Made by a program: the position numbers and the translations under genes
DNA from: an uncultured Sphingomonas sp.
GTDB taxonomy: Bacteria > Pseudomonadota > Alphaproteobacteria > Sphingomonadales > Sphingomonadaceae
DNA: 64,000 bases
Assembly (NCBI RefSeq): GCF_913777625.1
Contig: NZ_CAJYTI010000011.1
Coordinates: forward strand, 62,001-126,000
Direction of reading: 5' to 3'
Notes under the pieces: generated by a model
Database searches by the model: none
The model's input: only the letters and a program-made list of their open reading frames with translations
Told to the model about the DNA's origin: nothing
Shown: piece by piece, positions 1 to 9,222 of the stretch
Layout of the letters: every line of letters begins with the position of its first letter
How positions within the stretch are numbered: position 1 is the first letter of the stretch

Positions 1-343
1 CCTCCGGGGGATATTCGACCAGCTCGAACCGCCCCGCCCGCCGCTTGCGATCGCGCGCGGTGGCGTCGGACCAGGCGGGATGGAGATGCAGCTGCACTTC
101 CTGCCCCGCCGCACGGATGGCCTCGACCACTGCCGCGATCGGCGCCAGCCCGTGCACCAGCGCCGGCATCGGATCGACGAAGAAGCACGCCTTCAAGCCA
201 TGTTCGGCCAGCCGCGCGAGCTGCCAGCCCACACCCACCCCGGCAGGCTCGAACGAGCGCGCCACCATCTCCGCCAGATCGAGACCGGCGACGTGGTGGC
301 GCCACATCAGCTCGGTATCGATCGTCAGGAACACAAACGGCAT
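1..343 (-). CDS. Polysaccharide deacetylase family protein (partial, N-terminal part)
   Basis: This open reading frame runs off the left edge of the window, so it is missing from the ORF track. Reading the minus strand from the ATG at 343 gives MPFVFLTIDTELMWRHH, then a stretch with CFFVDPMPA and QLHLHPAW. The early Asp in the TIDTE stretch, the FFVD strand and the HLHP histidines are the arrangement of the NodB/polysaccharide-deacetylase (CE4) fold, in which one Asp and two His bind a metal. No signal peptide is seen. About 114 residues are visible and the C-terminal part is outside the window, so the substrate (cell-wall or capsular sugar) cannot be told. The family call is fairly sure; the biochemical role is inferred. 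Confidence 0.75.
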   Translation of the reverse strand, partial: MPFVFLTIDTELMWRHHVAGLDLAEMVARSFEPAGVGVGWQLARLAEHGLKACFFVDPMPALVHGLAPIAAVVEAIRAAGQEVQLHLHPAWSDATARDRKRRAGRFELVEYPPE

Positions 344-472
344 GCCGGGTCTCGCTAGCGCCCCCGCGCGGGGTCGGTCGGTGTCCGGCGTACCCCCAGC
401 ATCATGAAGAATTCACGAAGGCAGCTGCGCCTCTGTGCGGAAATGCGCTGCGGCGACGTTCCAACCTGCCGC

Positions 473-3268
473 TCAGGGCTTGATCCCATAGCGGGCATAG
501 TCCGCATCGACGCGCGGCCAGATCAGCCGGGCCGCCGCGAGATCCTCGGCCGCCGCCTTGTCGCCCGCCTTGCTGCGGATCACCCCGCGCAGGAACAGGC
601 TGGAGCTTTGCAGCGGCGCCACCTCCAGCGCGGCATTCAGATCCGCCAGCGCATCGTCCATCCGCCCCATCCGGAAATAGACCATGGCGCGGCTGTCGAG
701 GATCGAGGCGGGCTGCTCGGCCAGCTCGATCGCCTTGGTGCAGTCCTTCAGCGCCCCCTCCAGGCCGATATTGCCCGTTCCCTTGATCCAGCAGCGGCTG
801 TTGAGCAGCAGCGCGTTCCCCGGCGACTTGGCGATCACCGGATCGAGCACCGCCACGCCTTCCGCCGCACGGCCCGCTTCGCCGAGCAGTTCCGCCTCGA
901 GCGTCACGAAGCCGTTGCGCTCGCTGCCGCCCTTGGCCACCCGCTCCGCCGCCATCGCGACGGCCGCGTCGGTCTGACCGACATGCGCGGTATAGGTCGC
1001 CAGCAGGTTGGCGACTTCGGCATTACCCGGATCGAGCGCCTTGGCCGCCTGCGCATCGGCGAGCGCGCCCTTGTCGTCGCCCAGCGCCGCCTTGATCCCC
1101 GCCCGCTGCGTATACAGCCCCACGCTCGCCTGCAGCCCGATGGCATGGTCGAGATCGGCGAGCGCGGCCTTCCAGTCCCAGATGCCGGCAAAGAAATTGG
1201 CGCGGCTGCTCCACGGCCCGACGTCCTTGGGATTGGCGGCGATCGCGGCGGCATAGGCGTCGAGCAGCGGCTTGAGCCCACCGCTGCGCTTCGCCTCGGC
1301 GACCACCTTCCAGCGCGGCGCCACCTGCTCGGGGCCAAGCGCGGTCAGCAGCCGCGTCTTGGCGAGCGCCACCTGCGCGCGCACATCGGCCACCTTGGCC
1401 GCCGGCACCTCGGCCGCATCGGGGCTGCTGCGGTCCTCGACACGCAGTTCGCCCGCCTCCAGCGTGACCTTGCGGATCAGCGCGCGGCCGGCCAGCGAGG
1501 CGGGCAGCGTCTGGTCGCCGTCGAGCGCAAAGCCCTTGCCGCCATCGGGAAGCCGGATGCGCCAGCGCGCGACACCGCTGGCCAGGTCGTTGACCGCGAC
1601 CGGGATGTCCGCCCATTCGGCACGGGTGCGATCCGGCTCGAAGCCCAGGCCGCTGATCGTCTTGTCGAGCACGGTCTTGAACCGGCCCTCCTCGCGATAC
1701 CAGGGCGAGCTGGCGATGCCGCGCACCGTCACCGTCGTCGCCGCGGCATCGCCGTCATAGGCAATGCTGCGCTCGGCGATCAGCCCGTCGCTGACGAAGC
1801 CATTGGCAAAGTTGCTCGCCATCTGGTCGAGCTGCTCCTTGGTCGCCTGGCCCGATCCGGCATGGACCATTTCGGCAAGCGGCCCGCGCATCGTCAGCTT
1901 GAGGGTGAACGGCGTCGGCAGATCCAGCCCGGCACGCTGATCGAGGTCGACCTCCGCCTCGAAGGTCGGCCGCGCCGATGCCCGCACCGGCAGCGCAAGC
2001 AGCGCCGCGCCGTCGGGGCGCACCGGCAGCACGTTGCGGAACGGCGGCACGTCGCCCAGATCGGCGATCCGCGCGCCGCTGCTGGTACCGTCCAGCCACA
2101 GGCTCTGGCCGTCGATCATGGCGTGGACCAGCACATGGTTGAAGGCGCCGGGCGCCGGCAGCCTTTTCGGCACCAGATCCCCCGCCTCGGTGTTCGCCAG
2201 CACCGGCTCCGCCTCGACGTCGAGCGCGCGGAGCAATGCCAGCAGCAGCAGCGTCTTGGCCTTGCAGTCGCCGTAGCGGCGCGACCAGGTCTCGGCCGGT
2301 GCCTGGGGGGTATAGCTGCCGCCGTCCATGCCGACGAACAGGTAGCGGACATCGTCCTGCACCAGCCGCAGCGCCAGCGCCGCGCGGGTGCGCGGATCGC
2401 TCGCCTTGGCGCGGATCTTCGCCACCTCGGCGGCAAGCGGGCTGCCCGGCGCGATCAGCCCCTCGGTCCGATAGAGCGGCGCCATCACCTTCGATACGGC
2501 GGCCCAGCCGTCATAACTCGACGCCTCGATCAGCGTGATCGGCTTGAACCGGGCGGGCGCATCGTTCGGGATTTCGGGCTGCTTCGCCAGCGGCATCGCG
2601 ATGTCGATCAGCTGATACTCGCCCTCGGTCACCGGCGCCGGCGCGGTGCCGCCCATGTGCACCTTCCAGGCGAGCTTGTTCGCCTTGGGCCAGGACAGCC
2701 GCGCCCGGGCGAATTGCGCGCGCACCGGCTCGGCGAGCAGCGGCAGGAAGGCCTGGGCATTGCCCTGCAGCGCCGCATCCTTATGCGTGGTCGAATAGCT
2801 CAGCCGCAGCACGTCGCCGACGCGCAGCCCCTCCACCGCTAGGCTGGCGGTGAGCGTGCCGCTGATCTGCCACTGCTCCAGCTGCTGCTCGCGGCGCAGC
2901 ACCTGGAAGCGCTGCCCGGCCGCGATCAGGTCGATATGTTCGCTGCCGCGGATGATCTCGGCGCGGTGGATGATCAGGTCGCCGGCATCGGGCTGCCAGG
3001 GCAGCGTCACCGTGCCGACATTGCTGAGCATCTGGGCGGAGACGACGCGCTGCGCCTGGTCATAATAGGTCCACACCTGCCCGTCGGCGATCCGCGCCTG
3101 CTCGTCGAACAGCACGACCATCGGATCGCTCTCGGCATTGCGCTTGGGATCCGGGGCGGGCGCCGCCTTCACCCAGGCCGGCGCCGGTTGATAGAGCGGC
3201 TTGTCACCCGCATGCGCCACTCCGGCCGTGGACAACAGCACGGCCACCAACCCTTTACGCCCCCGCAT
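473..3268 (-). CDS. DUF3857 / transglutaminase-like / TPR exported protein (paralogue 1)
   Basis: A 931-residue exported protein. I start it at the ATG at 3268 (MRGRKGLVAVLLSTAG), which gives a clean signal peptide ending AHA and a length identical to the downstream paralogue; the track start at 3289 adds seven poorly supported residues. The order is a DUF3857 beta domain, a transglutaminase-like core with Cys in RYGDCKAKT, His in FNHV and Asp in WLDGT, a second beta region, and C-terminal tetratricopeptide repeats (for example PKDVGPWSSRANFFAG, and DSRAMVYFRMGRMDDAL). The Cys-His-Asp triad looks complete, so it may be a periplasmic thiol hydrolase or transglutaminase. No substrate is known for this family. 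It lies 90 bp downstream of its paralogue on the same strand, so the two may be cotranscribed. Confidence 0.88.
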   Translation of the reverse strand: MRGRKGLVAVLLSTAGVAHAGDKPLYQPAPAWVKAAPAPDPKRNAESDPMVVLFDEQARIADGQVWTYYDQAQRVVSAQMLSNVGTVTLPWQPDAGDLIIHRAEIIRGSEHIDLIAAGQRFQVLRREQQLEQWQISGTLTASLAVEGLRVGDVLRLSYSTTHKDAALQGNAQAFLPLLAEPVRAQFARARLSWPKANKLAWKVHMGGTAPAPVTEGEYQLIDIAMPLAKQPEIPNDAPARFKPITLIEASSYDGWAAVSKVMAPLYRTEGLIAPGSPLAAEVAKIRAKASDPRTRAALALRLVQDDVRYLFVGMDGGSYTPQAPAETWSRRYGDCKAKTLLLLALLRALDVEAEPVLANTEAGDLVPKRLPAPGAFNHVLVHAMIDGQSLWLDGTSSGARIADLGDVPPFRNVLPVRPDGAALLALPVRASARPTFEAEVDLDQRAGLDLPTPFTLKLTMRGPLAEMVHAGSGQATKEQLDQMASNFANGFVSDGLIAERSIAYDGDAAATTVTVRGIASSPWYREEGRFKTVLDKTISGLGFEPDRTRAEWADIPVAVNDLASGVARWRIRLPDGGKGFALDGDQTLPASLAGRALIRKVTLEAGELRVEDRSSPDAAEVPAAKVADVRAQVALAKTRLLTALGPEQVAPRWKVVAEAKRSGGLKPLLDAYAAAIAANPKDVGPWSSRANFFAGIWDWKAALADLDHAIGLQASVGLYTQRAGIKAALGDDKGALADAQAAKALDPGNAEVANLLATYTAHVGQTDAAVAMAAERVAKGGSERNGFVTLEAELLGEAGRAAEGVAVLDPVIAKSPGNALLLNSRCWIKGTGNIGLEGALKDCTKAIELAEQPASILDSRAMVYFRMGRMDDALADLNAALEVAPLQSSSLFLRGVIRSKAGDKAAAEDLAAARLIWPRVDADYARYGIKP

Positions 3269-3358
3269 ATTTCCCGGTCCCCAAGACATTCAGGCGACGG
3301 AATGTACCGGGTTGCCGCGTGCGCTCAACTGTTTCTTTCCATCGACGGACCGAGCCGG

Positions 3359-6154
3359 TCAGGGTTTGATCCCCCAGCGGGCATAGTCGGTATCCACTTC
3401 CGGGTTGAGCAGCCGCGCATCGGCGAGATCGGCCGCCGCTTCGCTCTTCTTGCCCAGCCGCATCTCGACGACGCCGCGCATGTAGAGGCTGGCGGCGGCA
3501 CCTTGCCGCTGGTCGAGCGCGGCGTTGAGATCGTTCAGCGACTGGTCCAGACGGTTGAGGCGAAAATACACCATGGCCCGGCTGTCGAGGGCGTTCGCCG
3601 TATCCTGCCCACCCAATTCAATCGCGCGATTGCAATGCTTCATCGCGTCCTCGAGTGCGAAGTTCATCGTCCCCGCAATCCAGCAGCGGTCGTTGCGCAA
3701 TGCGCCATCGTCAGGCTTGTCGGCGATCGCCTTGTCGAGGGCGGCAAGCGCTGCTTCGCCCTCGCCGGCGCGGGCAAGCACCGTAGCCTTTGCCGATAGC
3801 AGGGCGGGAAGGTTCTCACCGCCCTCGTCGATGCGCGGATCCAACAGCGCGAGCGCGTCGTCTTTTTGCCCTGCTTCCGCCATCAGCATGGTCAGACGAG
3901 CGAGTAGCGGAACATTGCCAGGCTCTTGATCCCTGGCGGCCTCGAGGTCGGCGATGGCGCCCTTCTTGTCGCCCAACGACGCTCGAATTGTGGCCCGGGC
4001 AAGCAAGTTCTTGACGCTCGCGTCGATCGCGATCGCCTTGTCGTAGTCCGCTAGCGCCTGCTTGCGTTCAAAGATCAGATCGAGAAAGCTGCCGCGGGTG
4101 GCGTAGCGCGCCGCCTCGTCCGGGCGTTCGGCGACAAAATCGGCCAGCCGCTGCAACGTGACATCGTACAGATGTGCCTGCTTCGCCGCGCCCACGGTGC
4201 GCCAGCGACCAGGATAGCCGACCGCGGTCCGGACCTTCAGCTTCTGGTTCTGGAGTTCGGCCAGCTTGACGCGCACCGCCGAAAGCTCCGTGGGCGGTAT
4301 CTCCGCGCCGGTCGCACTCTCCTCGGTGCGAACCGTCAGGGTATCCCCGTCGAGCGACAGCGCTGCCGTCACATGGCCGCCAGGCTTGTCGAGGTCGACT
4401 GCAGGCTTGCCGTCGATGGCAAAGTCTTTGCCGCCCTGGGGCAGCATCACCTGGATCGTCGTCGTTCGCCTTCCCGCATCGCCGGTAGCGACCGGAATAG
4501 TCTTCCAGATAGCGCGGGACCGATCGGGCAACCGCGTCGCATCAACCACGGCGAAGTCGCCATTGTAGCGCCGGTCGCCATATTGCCACGCAGCCATGGA
4601 GATCCCGCTGAAGCGGATCAGGGCAGTTCCGGCCTTGTCGTCGAAAGTGATATTCGCGGATGTCGTCAGCGCCCCACGCTGGAACGGACGGGGAGTGAAC
4701 TGGCGAACGGCGTTGCGCAGCGCGTCCTTATCGGCATTGGCTGCAAACGCCTTCCACGCGCCCACCGCAGCCCCGTGCAGTTCCACTTGCACATCGAACG
4801 GCGCGGGCAGATTGACGCCGCCGCGCGCATCCATCTTCCCCGTCACGACAACCATAGGCCGCGCCGGCGCGCGGTTCGGCGCGGCGAGCAGCGACGCGCC
4901 CTCGTTGCGGAGCGGCAGCACCCAGCGATAGGCGGGGACATCGCCAAGGTCCTCGTAATGCGTACCGGTAGCCGTTCCCTCCAGCCACAATTGCTCGCCG
5001 CCGACCTTGGCGAGCACGAAAACATGATTGAACGCCCCCGCCGAGGGCAGCCGCGCCGCGACCAGATCGCCCTGCCCCAGATTGGCCAGCGCCGGCTCCG
5101 CCTCGATCCCCAGTTCGTGCAGGATGGCGAGCAGCAGCAGCGTCTTGGCCTTGCAGTCGCCATAGCGCAGCGACCAGGTGTCGGCAGGCTTTTGCGGCAC
5201 GAGATTGCCGTTGTTCATGCCGTTCATCAGATAGCGGACCCGCTCCTGCACCAGCGCCACCGCAGCGGCGACGCGGTGGCGGGGATCCTTCTCCGCCGCG
5301 GCGATCCTGGCGACTTCCTGGGCCAGCGGGCTGCCCGGCGCGATCAGCCCCTCGGTCCGATAGAGCGGCGCCATCACCTTCGACACCGCCGCCCAGTCGG
5401 CGAAGGTCGACGCGTCCACCACCGGGGGACGGGTGAAGCGGCCGGGCGCGTCGGGCGCCGGATCGGGCTGGCGCGGCAAGGGCTGGGTGAAGACCAGCTC
5501 GTGCCAGCCGCCGCTGTCACTCTCGGCGGGCGTTGCACCCTCCGGATAGGCCTTCCAGTGCACCACGGCGCCGGTGGGCCAGAGCAGCCGCGTGCGGGCA
5601 AAGCCGATCTTGACCGGCTGCGAGATCAGCGGCCCGCGCGCTTCCGCATTCCCCTGCAGCGTGGCATCCTTCACCGTGCCGGAAATCCGCACGTCGAGCA
5701 CATCGCCGACGCGCAATCCCTCCACCGCCAGCGTGGCGGTGAGGGTACCGTCGACCGTCATGTTCTCCAGCCCCTGCTCGCGCCGGAGCACCGTGAACTG
5801 CTTGCCCTGCAGCGCGTCGATGCGCTGGCCATCGCGCAGGATGTCGACGCCGTGCACGATCAGATCGCCATGCGCCGGGTTCCAGTTGACCGTCACCGTC
5901 CCCGCCTTGGACAAGGCCTCTAGCGAGGTCGGGCGGACCGCCTGCTCATAATAGGTCCAGCTGGTCCCGTCGCTGATCCGCGCCTGCACGTCGGTAACCA
6001 GCACCGCCGGTGAGGCGCTGGTCAACGTCTTGGTATCGATCGGGGGCGCGGGCTTCACCCAGGAGGGCACCGGCTGGTACAGCGGCTTATCCCCCGCATG
6101 GGCCACCCCCGCCGACGAAAGCAACACGCCAACCAACACACCACGCCGTACCAT
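3359..6154 (-). CDS. DUF3857 / transglutaminase-like / TPR exported protein (paralogue 2)
   Basis: A 931-residue paralogue of the next gene. The codon at 6157 is TTG and the ATG follows at 6154 behind a GGGGACGG ribosome site; I use the ATG. A signal peptide (VLLSSAGVAHA) leads into DKPLYQP, nearly identical to paralogue 1. The transglutaminase-like core has RYGDCKAKT (Cys) and FNHV (His), but the third triad position reads WLEGT, so Asp is replaced by Glu. TPR-like helices occupy roughly the last 270 residues. Blocks such as KVMAPLYRTEGLIAPGSPLA are shared by both copies, which indicates tandem duplication. Base use in the C-terminal half is slightly less GC-rich than in paralogue 1, so the copies have diverged for some time. 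Function unknown. Confidence 0.88.
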   Translation of the reverse strand: MVRRGVLVGVLLSSAGVAHAGDKPLYQPVPSWVKPAPPIDTKTLTSASPAVLVTDVQARISDGTSWTYYEQAVRPTSLEALSKAGTVTVNWNPAHGDLIVHGVDILRDGQRIDALQGKQFTVLRREQGLENMTVDGTLTATLAVEGLRVGDVLDVRISGTVKDATLQGNAEARGPLISQPVKIGFARTRLLWPTGAVVHWKAYPEGATPAESDSGGWHELVFTQPLPRQPDPAPDAPGRFTRPPVVDASTFADWAAVSKVMAPLYRTEGLIAPGSPLAQEVARIAAAEKDPRHRVAAAVALVQERVRYLMNGMNNGNLVPQKPADTWSLRYGDCKAKTLLLLAILHELGIEAEPALANLGQGDLVAARLPSAGAFNHVFVLAKVGGEQLWLEGTATGTHYEDLGDVPAYRWVLPLRNEGASLLAAPNRAPARPMVVVTGKMDARGGVNLPAPFDVQVELHGAAVGAWKAFAANADKDALRNAVRQFTPRPFQRGALTTSANITFDDKAGTALIRFSGISMAAWQYGDRRYNGDFAVVDATRLPDRSRAIWKTIPVATGDAGRRTTTIQVMLPQGGKDFAIDGKPAVDLDKPGGHVTAALSLDGDTLTVRTEESATGAEIPPTELSAVRVKLAELQNQKLKVRTAVGYPGRWRTVGAAKQAHLYDVTLQRLADFVAERPDEAARYATRGSFLDLIFERKQALADYDKAIAIDASVKNLLARATIRASLGDKKGAIADLEAARDQEPGNVPLLARLTMLMAEAGQKDDALALLDPRIDEGGENLPALLSAKATVLARAGEGEAALAALDKAIADKPDDGALRNDRCWIAGTMNFALEDAMKHCNRAIELGGQDTANALDSRAMVYFRLNRLDQSLNDLNAALDQRQGAAASLYMRGVVEMRLGKKSEAAADLADARLLNPEVDTDYARWGIKP

Positions 6155-6277
6155 CAATCCGTCCCCACCCAGAAGTGAGGCAATGGTAACGGCCGCGCGG
6201 TGCTTCGCAAGTCGAGACGACGAAAAAACAAGAGGATGCCTCCCGTCTTGGAGACATCATCTTGTCTTCATCGGCGG

Positions 6278-8200
6278 TTATCGTGAATGGTAGAAGTCGT
6301 AGACCTGTTGCGCCACCGCCGCCGAGACGCCGGGCGCCTTCTGCAAGTCCTCGAGGCTGGCGTTGCGCACCGCGCGCGCCGTGCCGAAGTGCATCAGCAG
6401 CGCCTTCTTCCGCGCCGGGCCGATGCCGGGCACCTCGTCGAGCGGGCTCGCGCCGATCGCCTTGGCACGCTTGTCGCGGTGGGCGCCGATGACGAAGCGG
6501 TGGACCTCGTCGCGCAGCCGCTGGAGGTAGAAGAGCAGCGGCGCGTTGACCGGCAGCATCCGCTCGCTGCCGTCCATCAGGTGGAACACCTCACGGCCGT
6601 CGCGGCCGTGATGCGGGCCCTTGGCGACGCCGACCATGCACACGTCCTCGATGCCCATTTCCTCGAGCACCGCCTTGGCGGCGTTGAGCTGGCCGCGGCC
6701 GCCGTCGAGCAGCACCAGGTCCGGCCAGTCGCCCTGGCTGCGATCGGGGTCCTCGTCCTGCGCGCGGGCGAAGCGGCGGCTGAGCACCTCGCGCATCATC
6801 CCGTAATCGTCGCCGGCGATGGTCTCGGGACGCTTGATGTTGAACTTGCGATACTGGCTCTTGCGGAACCCTTCCGGCCCCGCGACGATCATCGCGCCCA
6901 CCGCGTTGGTGCCCTGGATATGGCTGTTGTCGTAGACCTCGATGCGGTTCGGCGGCTCGGGCAGGTCGAACAGGTCGGCCATCTCGCGCAGCAGCTTGGC
7001 CTGGGTCGTGCTCTCGGCGAGGCGGCGGTCGAGCGCTTCCTCGGCATTGCGCTTGGCCTGGTCGAGCAGGCGGCGGCGGGTGCCGCGCTGGGGGACCGAC
7101 AGCGCCACCTTGTGCCCGGCGCGCTCGCTCATCGCCTCGGCGAGCAATTCGGCCTCGGGCAGATCGCGATCGACGAACACGTTCCGCGCGGGCGGTACTT
7201 CCTCGTAGAATTGCATCAGGAAGGCGGCGAGCACCTCGTCCTCGGGCACGTCCTGGGTGTGGCTGGGGAAGAAGCTGCGATGGCCCCAATTCTGCCCGCC
7301 GCGGATGAAGAAGGCCTCGATGCCGATCACGCCGGACTTGGCAGCGAGCGCGAAGATGTCGGCATCGCCCACCCCTTCGGCGTTGATCGCCTGGCTGCCC
7401 TGGATGAAGGTGAGCGCCTTCAACCGGTCGCGCAGGATCGCGGCCAGCTCGAAATCGAGATTCTCGGCCGCCGCCTGCATCTGCTCGCCCAGCTTGGCCT
7501 GGACCTTGGTCGACTTGCCCTGCAGGAAGTCGCGTGCGTCGTTGACCAGCTCGGCATAGCCGTCCTGATCGATCCGCCCGACGCAGGGCGCCGAGCAGCG
7601 GCGGATCTGGTAGAGCAGGCACGGCCGGTCGCGATTTGCGAAGAAGCTGTCGGTGCAGCTGCGCAGCAGGAACAGCTTCTGCAGCGCGTTGAGCGTCTTG
7701 CGCACCTGCCCCGCCCCCGCGAACGGCCCGAAATAATCGCCCTTTGCCCGCCTTGCGCCCCGATGCAGCTGGACGCGGGCGAAGTCGTGATCGTGGCGCA
7801 GCAGGATGAACGGGAACGACTTATCGTCGCGCAGGAGCACATTGTAGGGCGGCCGATAGCGCTTGATCAGCTGCGCCTCGAGCAGCAGCGCCTCGGCCTC
7901 GTTGTTGGTGGTGACGATCGTCATCGACCGGGTCTGCGCGACCATGCGCTGGAGCCGCTTCGACAGGCGGTTGACCTGGGTGTAGTTGGTCACCCGGTTC
8001 TTCAGCGCGCGCGCCTTGCCGACGTACAGCACGTCCCCGCGGGCATCCTGCATGCGGTACACGCCGGGACGAATCGGCAGCGTCTGCAGCACGTTGCGGA
8101 TCGCGGCGACGCCGGCCTCCAGGTCCGGCGTCTCGGCACCGCGGACCGCGAAGGTGGCCTTTTCCTCGTTGAATCGCTCGGGGGAATTGGGGTCGTTCAT
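6278..8200 (-). CDS. uvrC: UvrABC system protein C (excinuclease subunit)
   Basis: A 640-residue UvrC, the nuclease subunit that makes the 3' and 5' incisions around bulky DNA lesions in nucleotide-excision repair. The N-terminal GIY-YIG domain begins RPGVYRMQDARGDVLYVGKA. A Cys-rich loop (CLLYQIRRCSAPCVG), a UVR helical pair, the RNase-H-like C-terminal nuclease domain (EVYDNSHIQG, and LVLLDGGRGQL) and terminal helix-hairpin-helix motifs (LDEVPGIGPARKKALLMHFG) follow in the expected order. An N-terminal extension of about 35 residues before the GIY-YIG domain is common in alphaproteobacteria. It stands alone, downstream of a repeat-filled spacer. Confidence 0.98.
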   Translation of the reverse strand: MNDPNSPERFNEEKATFAVRGAETPDLEAGVAAIRNVLQTLPIRPGVYRMQDARGDVLYVGKARALKNRVTNYTQVNRLSKRLQRMVAQTRSMTIVTTNNEAEALLLEAQLIKRYRPPYNVLLRDDKSFPFILLRHDHDFARVQLHRGARRAKGDYFGPFAGAGQVRKTLNALQKLFLLRSCTDSFFANRDRPCLLYQIRRCSAPCVGRIDQDGYAELVNDARDFLQGKSTKVQAKLGEQMQAAAENLDFELAAILRDRLKALTFIQGSQAINAEGVGDADIFALAAKSGVIGIEAFFIRGGQNWGHRSFFPSHTQDVPEDEVLAAFLMQFYEEVPPARNVFVDRDLPEAELLAEAMSERAGHKVALSVPQRGTRRRLLDQAKRNAEEALDRRLAESTTQAKLLREMADLFDLPEPPNRIEVYDNSHIQGTNAVGAMIVAGPEGFRKSQYRKFNIKRPETIAGDDYGMMREVLSRRFARAQDEDPDRSQGDWPDLVLLDGGRGQLNAAKAVLEEMGIEDVCMVGVAKGPHHGRDGREVFHLMDGSERMLPVNAPLLFYLQRLRDEVHRFVIGAHRDKRAKAIGASPLDEVPGIGPARKKALLMHFGTARAVRNASLEDLQKAPGVSAAVAQQVYDFYHSR

Positions 8201-8240
8201 TGCCGCCGATGTAGGGGCGAGGCGCTCACCTTGCCACTAA

Positions 8241-8420
8241 ATCTCCCCTCCCGCTTGCGGGAGGGGGACGGCGGCAGCGAACGCCCCACATATCCTCCCC
8301 CGCCAGGGGGAGGTGGCCCGCGGCAGCGGGTCGGAGGGGGAGGAAGCACGACGGCCGAGAGGTTCTGGTATCCTCACCCTCCGTCGCCTCCGGCGCCACC
8401 TCCCCCTGGCGGGGGACGAT
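8241..8420. repeat. Intergenic composite of GC-rich inverted repeats (family C)
   Basis: The spacer between uvrC and the small membrane gene is filled by palindromic blocks: CCCCTCCCGCTTGCGGGAGGGG, then CCTCCCCCGCCAGGGGGAGGTGG and, about 100 bp on, its inverted copy CCACCTCCCCCTGGCGGGGG. Related CCCCCGCCAGGG / CCTGGCGGGGGAG ends appear again near 12069 and 12247. These are dispersed non-coding elements, probably transcribed as hairpins; there is no ORF worth calling. Confidence 0.7.
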
Positions 8421-8427
8421 AGCCTTG

Positions 8428-8631
8428 CTACTGCGCCCCCGCCTCGTTCTCCAGCTGGTCCACCTGCGCCTCGATCCGCCGCATCGCCTGGTCCGCCCGC
8501 GCCTTCACGTCGGTCGCGCGCGCATGATCGGTCGCCGCGTGGCGCACTGCCACCACCGCCACAAACGCAGCGAGCGCCAGTGCCACCAGGGCACCGGCGC
8601 TCAGCCAGCGATAGGATTTATGTTCCGCCAT
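8428..8631 (-). CDS. Small single-pass membrane protein with C-terminal helix
   Basis: A 67-residue protein from the ATG at 8631, which follows a GGGG ribosome site; the GTG one codon upstream at 8634 is the alternative. Residues about 8-29 form one transmembrane helix (LSAGALVALALAAFVAVVAVRHA). The rest is a charged, probably coiled-coil helix (ARADQAMRRIEAQVDQLE). It lies directly downstream of the F0 ATP-synthase genes on the same strand, 36 bp after atpF, so it may be the last gene of that operon. I do not recognise a family. The length and position suggest a real gene, but there is no functional evidence. Confidence 0.55.
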   Translation of the reverse strand: MAEHKSYRWLSAGALVALALAAFVAVVAVRHAATDHARATDVKARADQAMRRIEAQVDQLENEAGAQ

Positions 8632-8667
8632 CACCGCCCCATAGCATGGGCGGCGTGGCGGGCCAGC

Positions 8668-9222
8668 TCAGTTGAGCCGGCCCAGCCCGGCAATGGCCTT
8701 GTCGACCAGCGCCTTGTCAGCCTCGGCGCCGTGCTTCTCCGCGATCACCGCGGCAGCGGCGGTCGTGGCGGCATCGGCAGCCTTGGTGCGGATCGCCTGG
8801 ATCGCGCTGCGCTCGGCGGCGGCGATCTTGTCCTCGGCCATGCGGGTACGGCGGGCGATCAGCTCGGCCGCATCGGCCTCCGCCTTCGTCTGCATCGCGG
8901 CCGCCTCGGCCTGGGCGTTGGCGAGCACGGCCTTGGCATCCGCATCGGCAGACGCGGTGCGGGCCTTCGCCTCGGCCAGCATCGCCTCCGCTTCCGCGCG
9001 CAGCTTCGACGCTTCGTCGAGCTGGGTGCGGATCTTGGAAATCTGCTTGTCGAGCATGGCGCCGATCATGCCCGGCACCTTCTTGACCAGGATGATCAGC
9101 ACGACGACGAGCATCGAGATCGCCACGAAGCCCGGCGCAGTGATCACGCCGAACACAGCCGGCTCGTGATGGAGTTCCACCGTACCGACCTCGGCGTTCA
9201 GGGAATGAGCTTGTTCAGCCAT
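8668..9222 (-). CDS. atpF: F0F1 ATP synthase subunit b
   Basis: A 184-residue peripheral-stalk subunit. The N-terminal part is a short tail and one membrane helix (APGFVAISMLVVVLIILVKKV). The remainder is a long Ala/Glu/Lys-rich coiled coil that holds F1 against F0. The ATG at 9222 overlaps the end of the b' gene by 8 bp; the track start at 9228 is a TTG and less likely. Alphaproteobacteria have two different b-type subunits encoded in the order b'-b, and this is the second one. The operon order is atpI-atpB-atpE-b'-b. The F1 genes are not in the window, as is usual for this class. Confidence 0.95.
   Translation of the reverse strand: MAEQAHSLNAEVGTVELHHEPAVFGVITAPGFVAISMLVVVLIILVKKVPGMIGAMLDKQISKIRTQLDEASKLRAEAEAMLAEAKARTASADADAKAVLANAQAEAAAMQTKAEADAAELIARRTRMAEDKIAAAERSAIQAIRTKAADAATTAAAAVIAEKHGAEADKALVDKAIAGLGRLN

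Noticed and set aside
404-2842. 812-residue plus-strand ORF
   Set aside because: It lies antisense to DUF3857 paralogue 1 and has an Arg/His/Gln/Leu-rich shadow composition; the minus-strand gene has clear domains.
4172-5923. 583-residue plus-strand ORF
   Set aside because: Antisense shadow of DUF3857 paralogue 2 with Arg-rich composition and no domain.
6287-8422. 711-residue plus-strand ORF
   Set aside because: Antisense shadow of uvrC.
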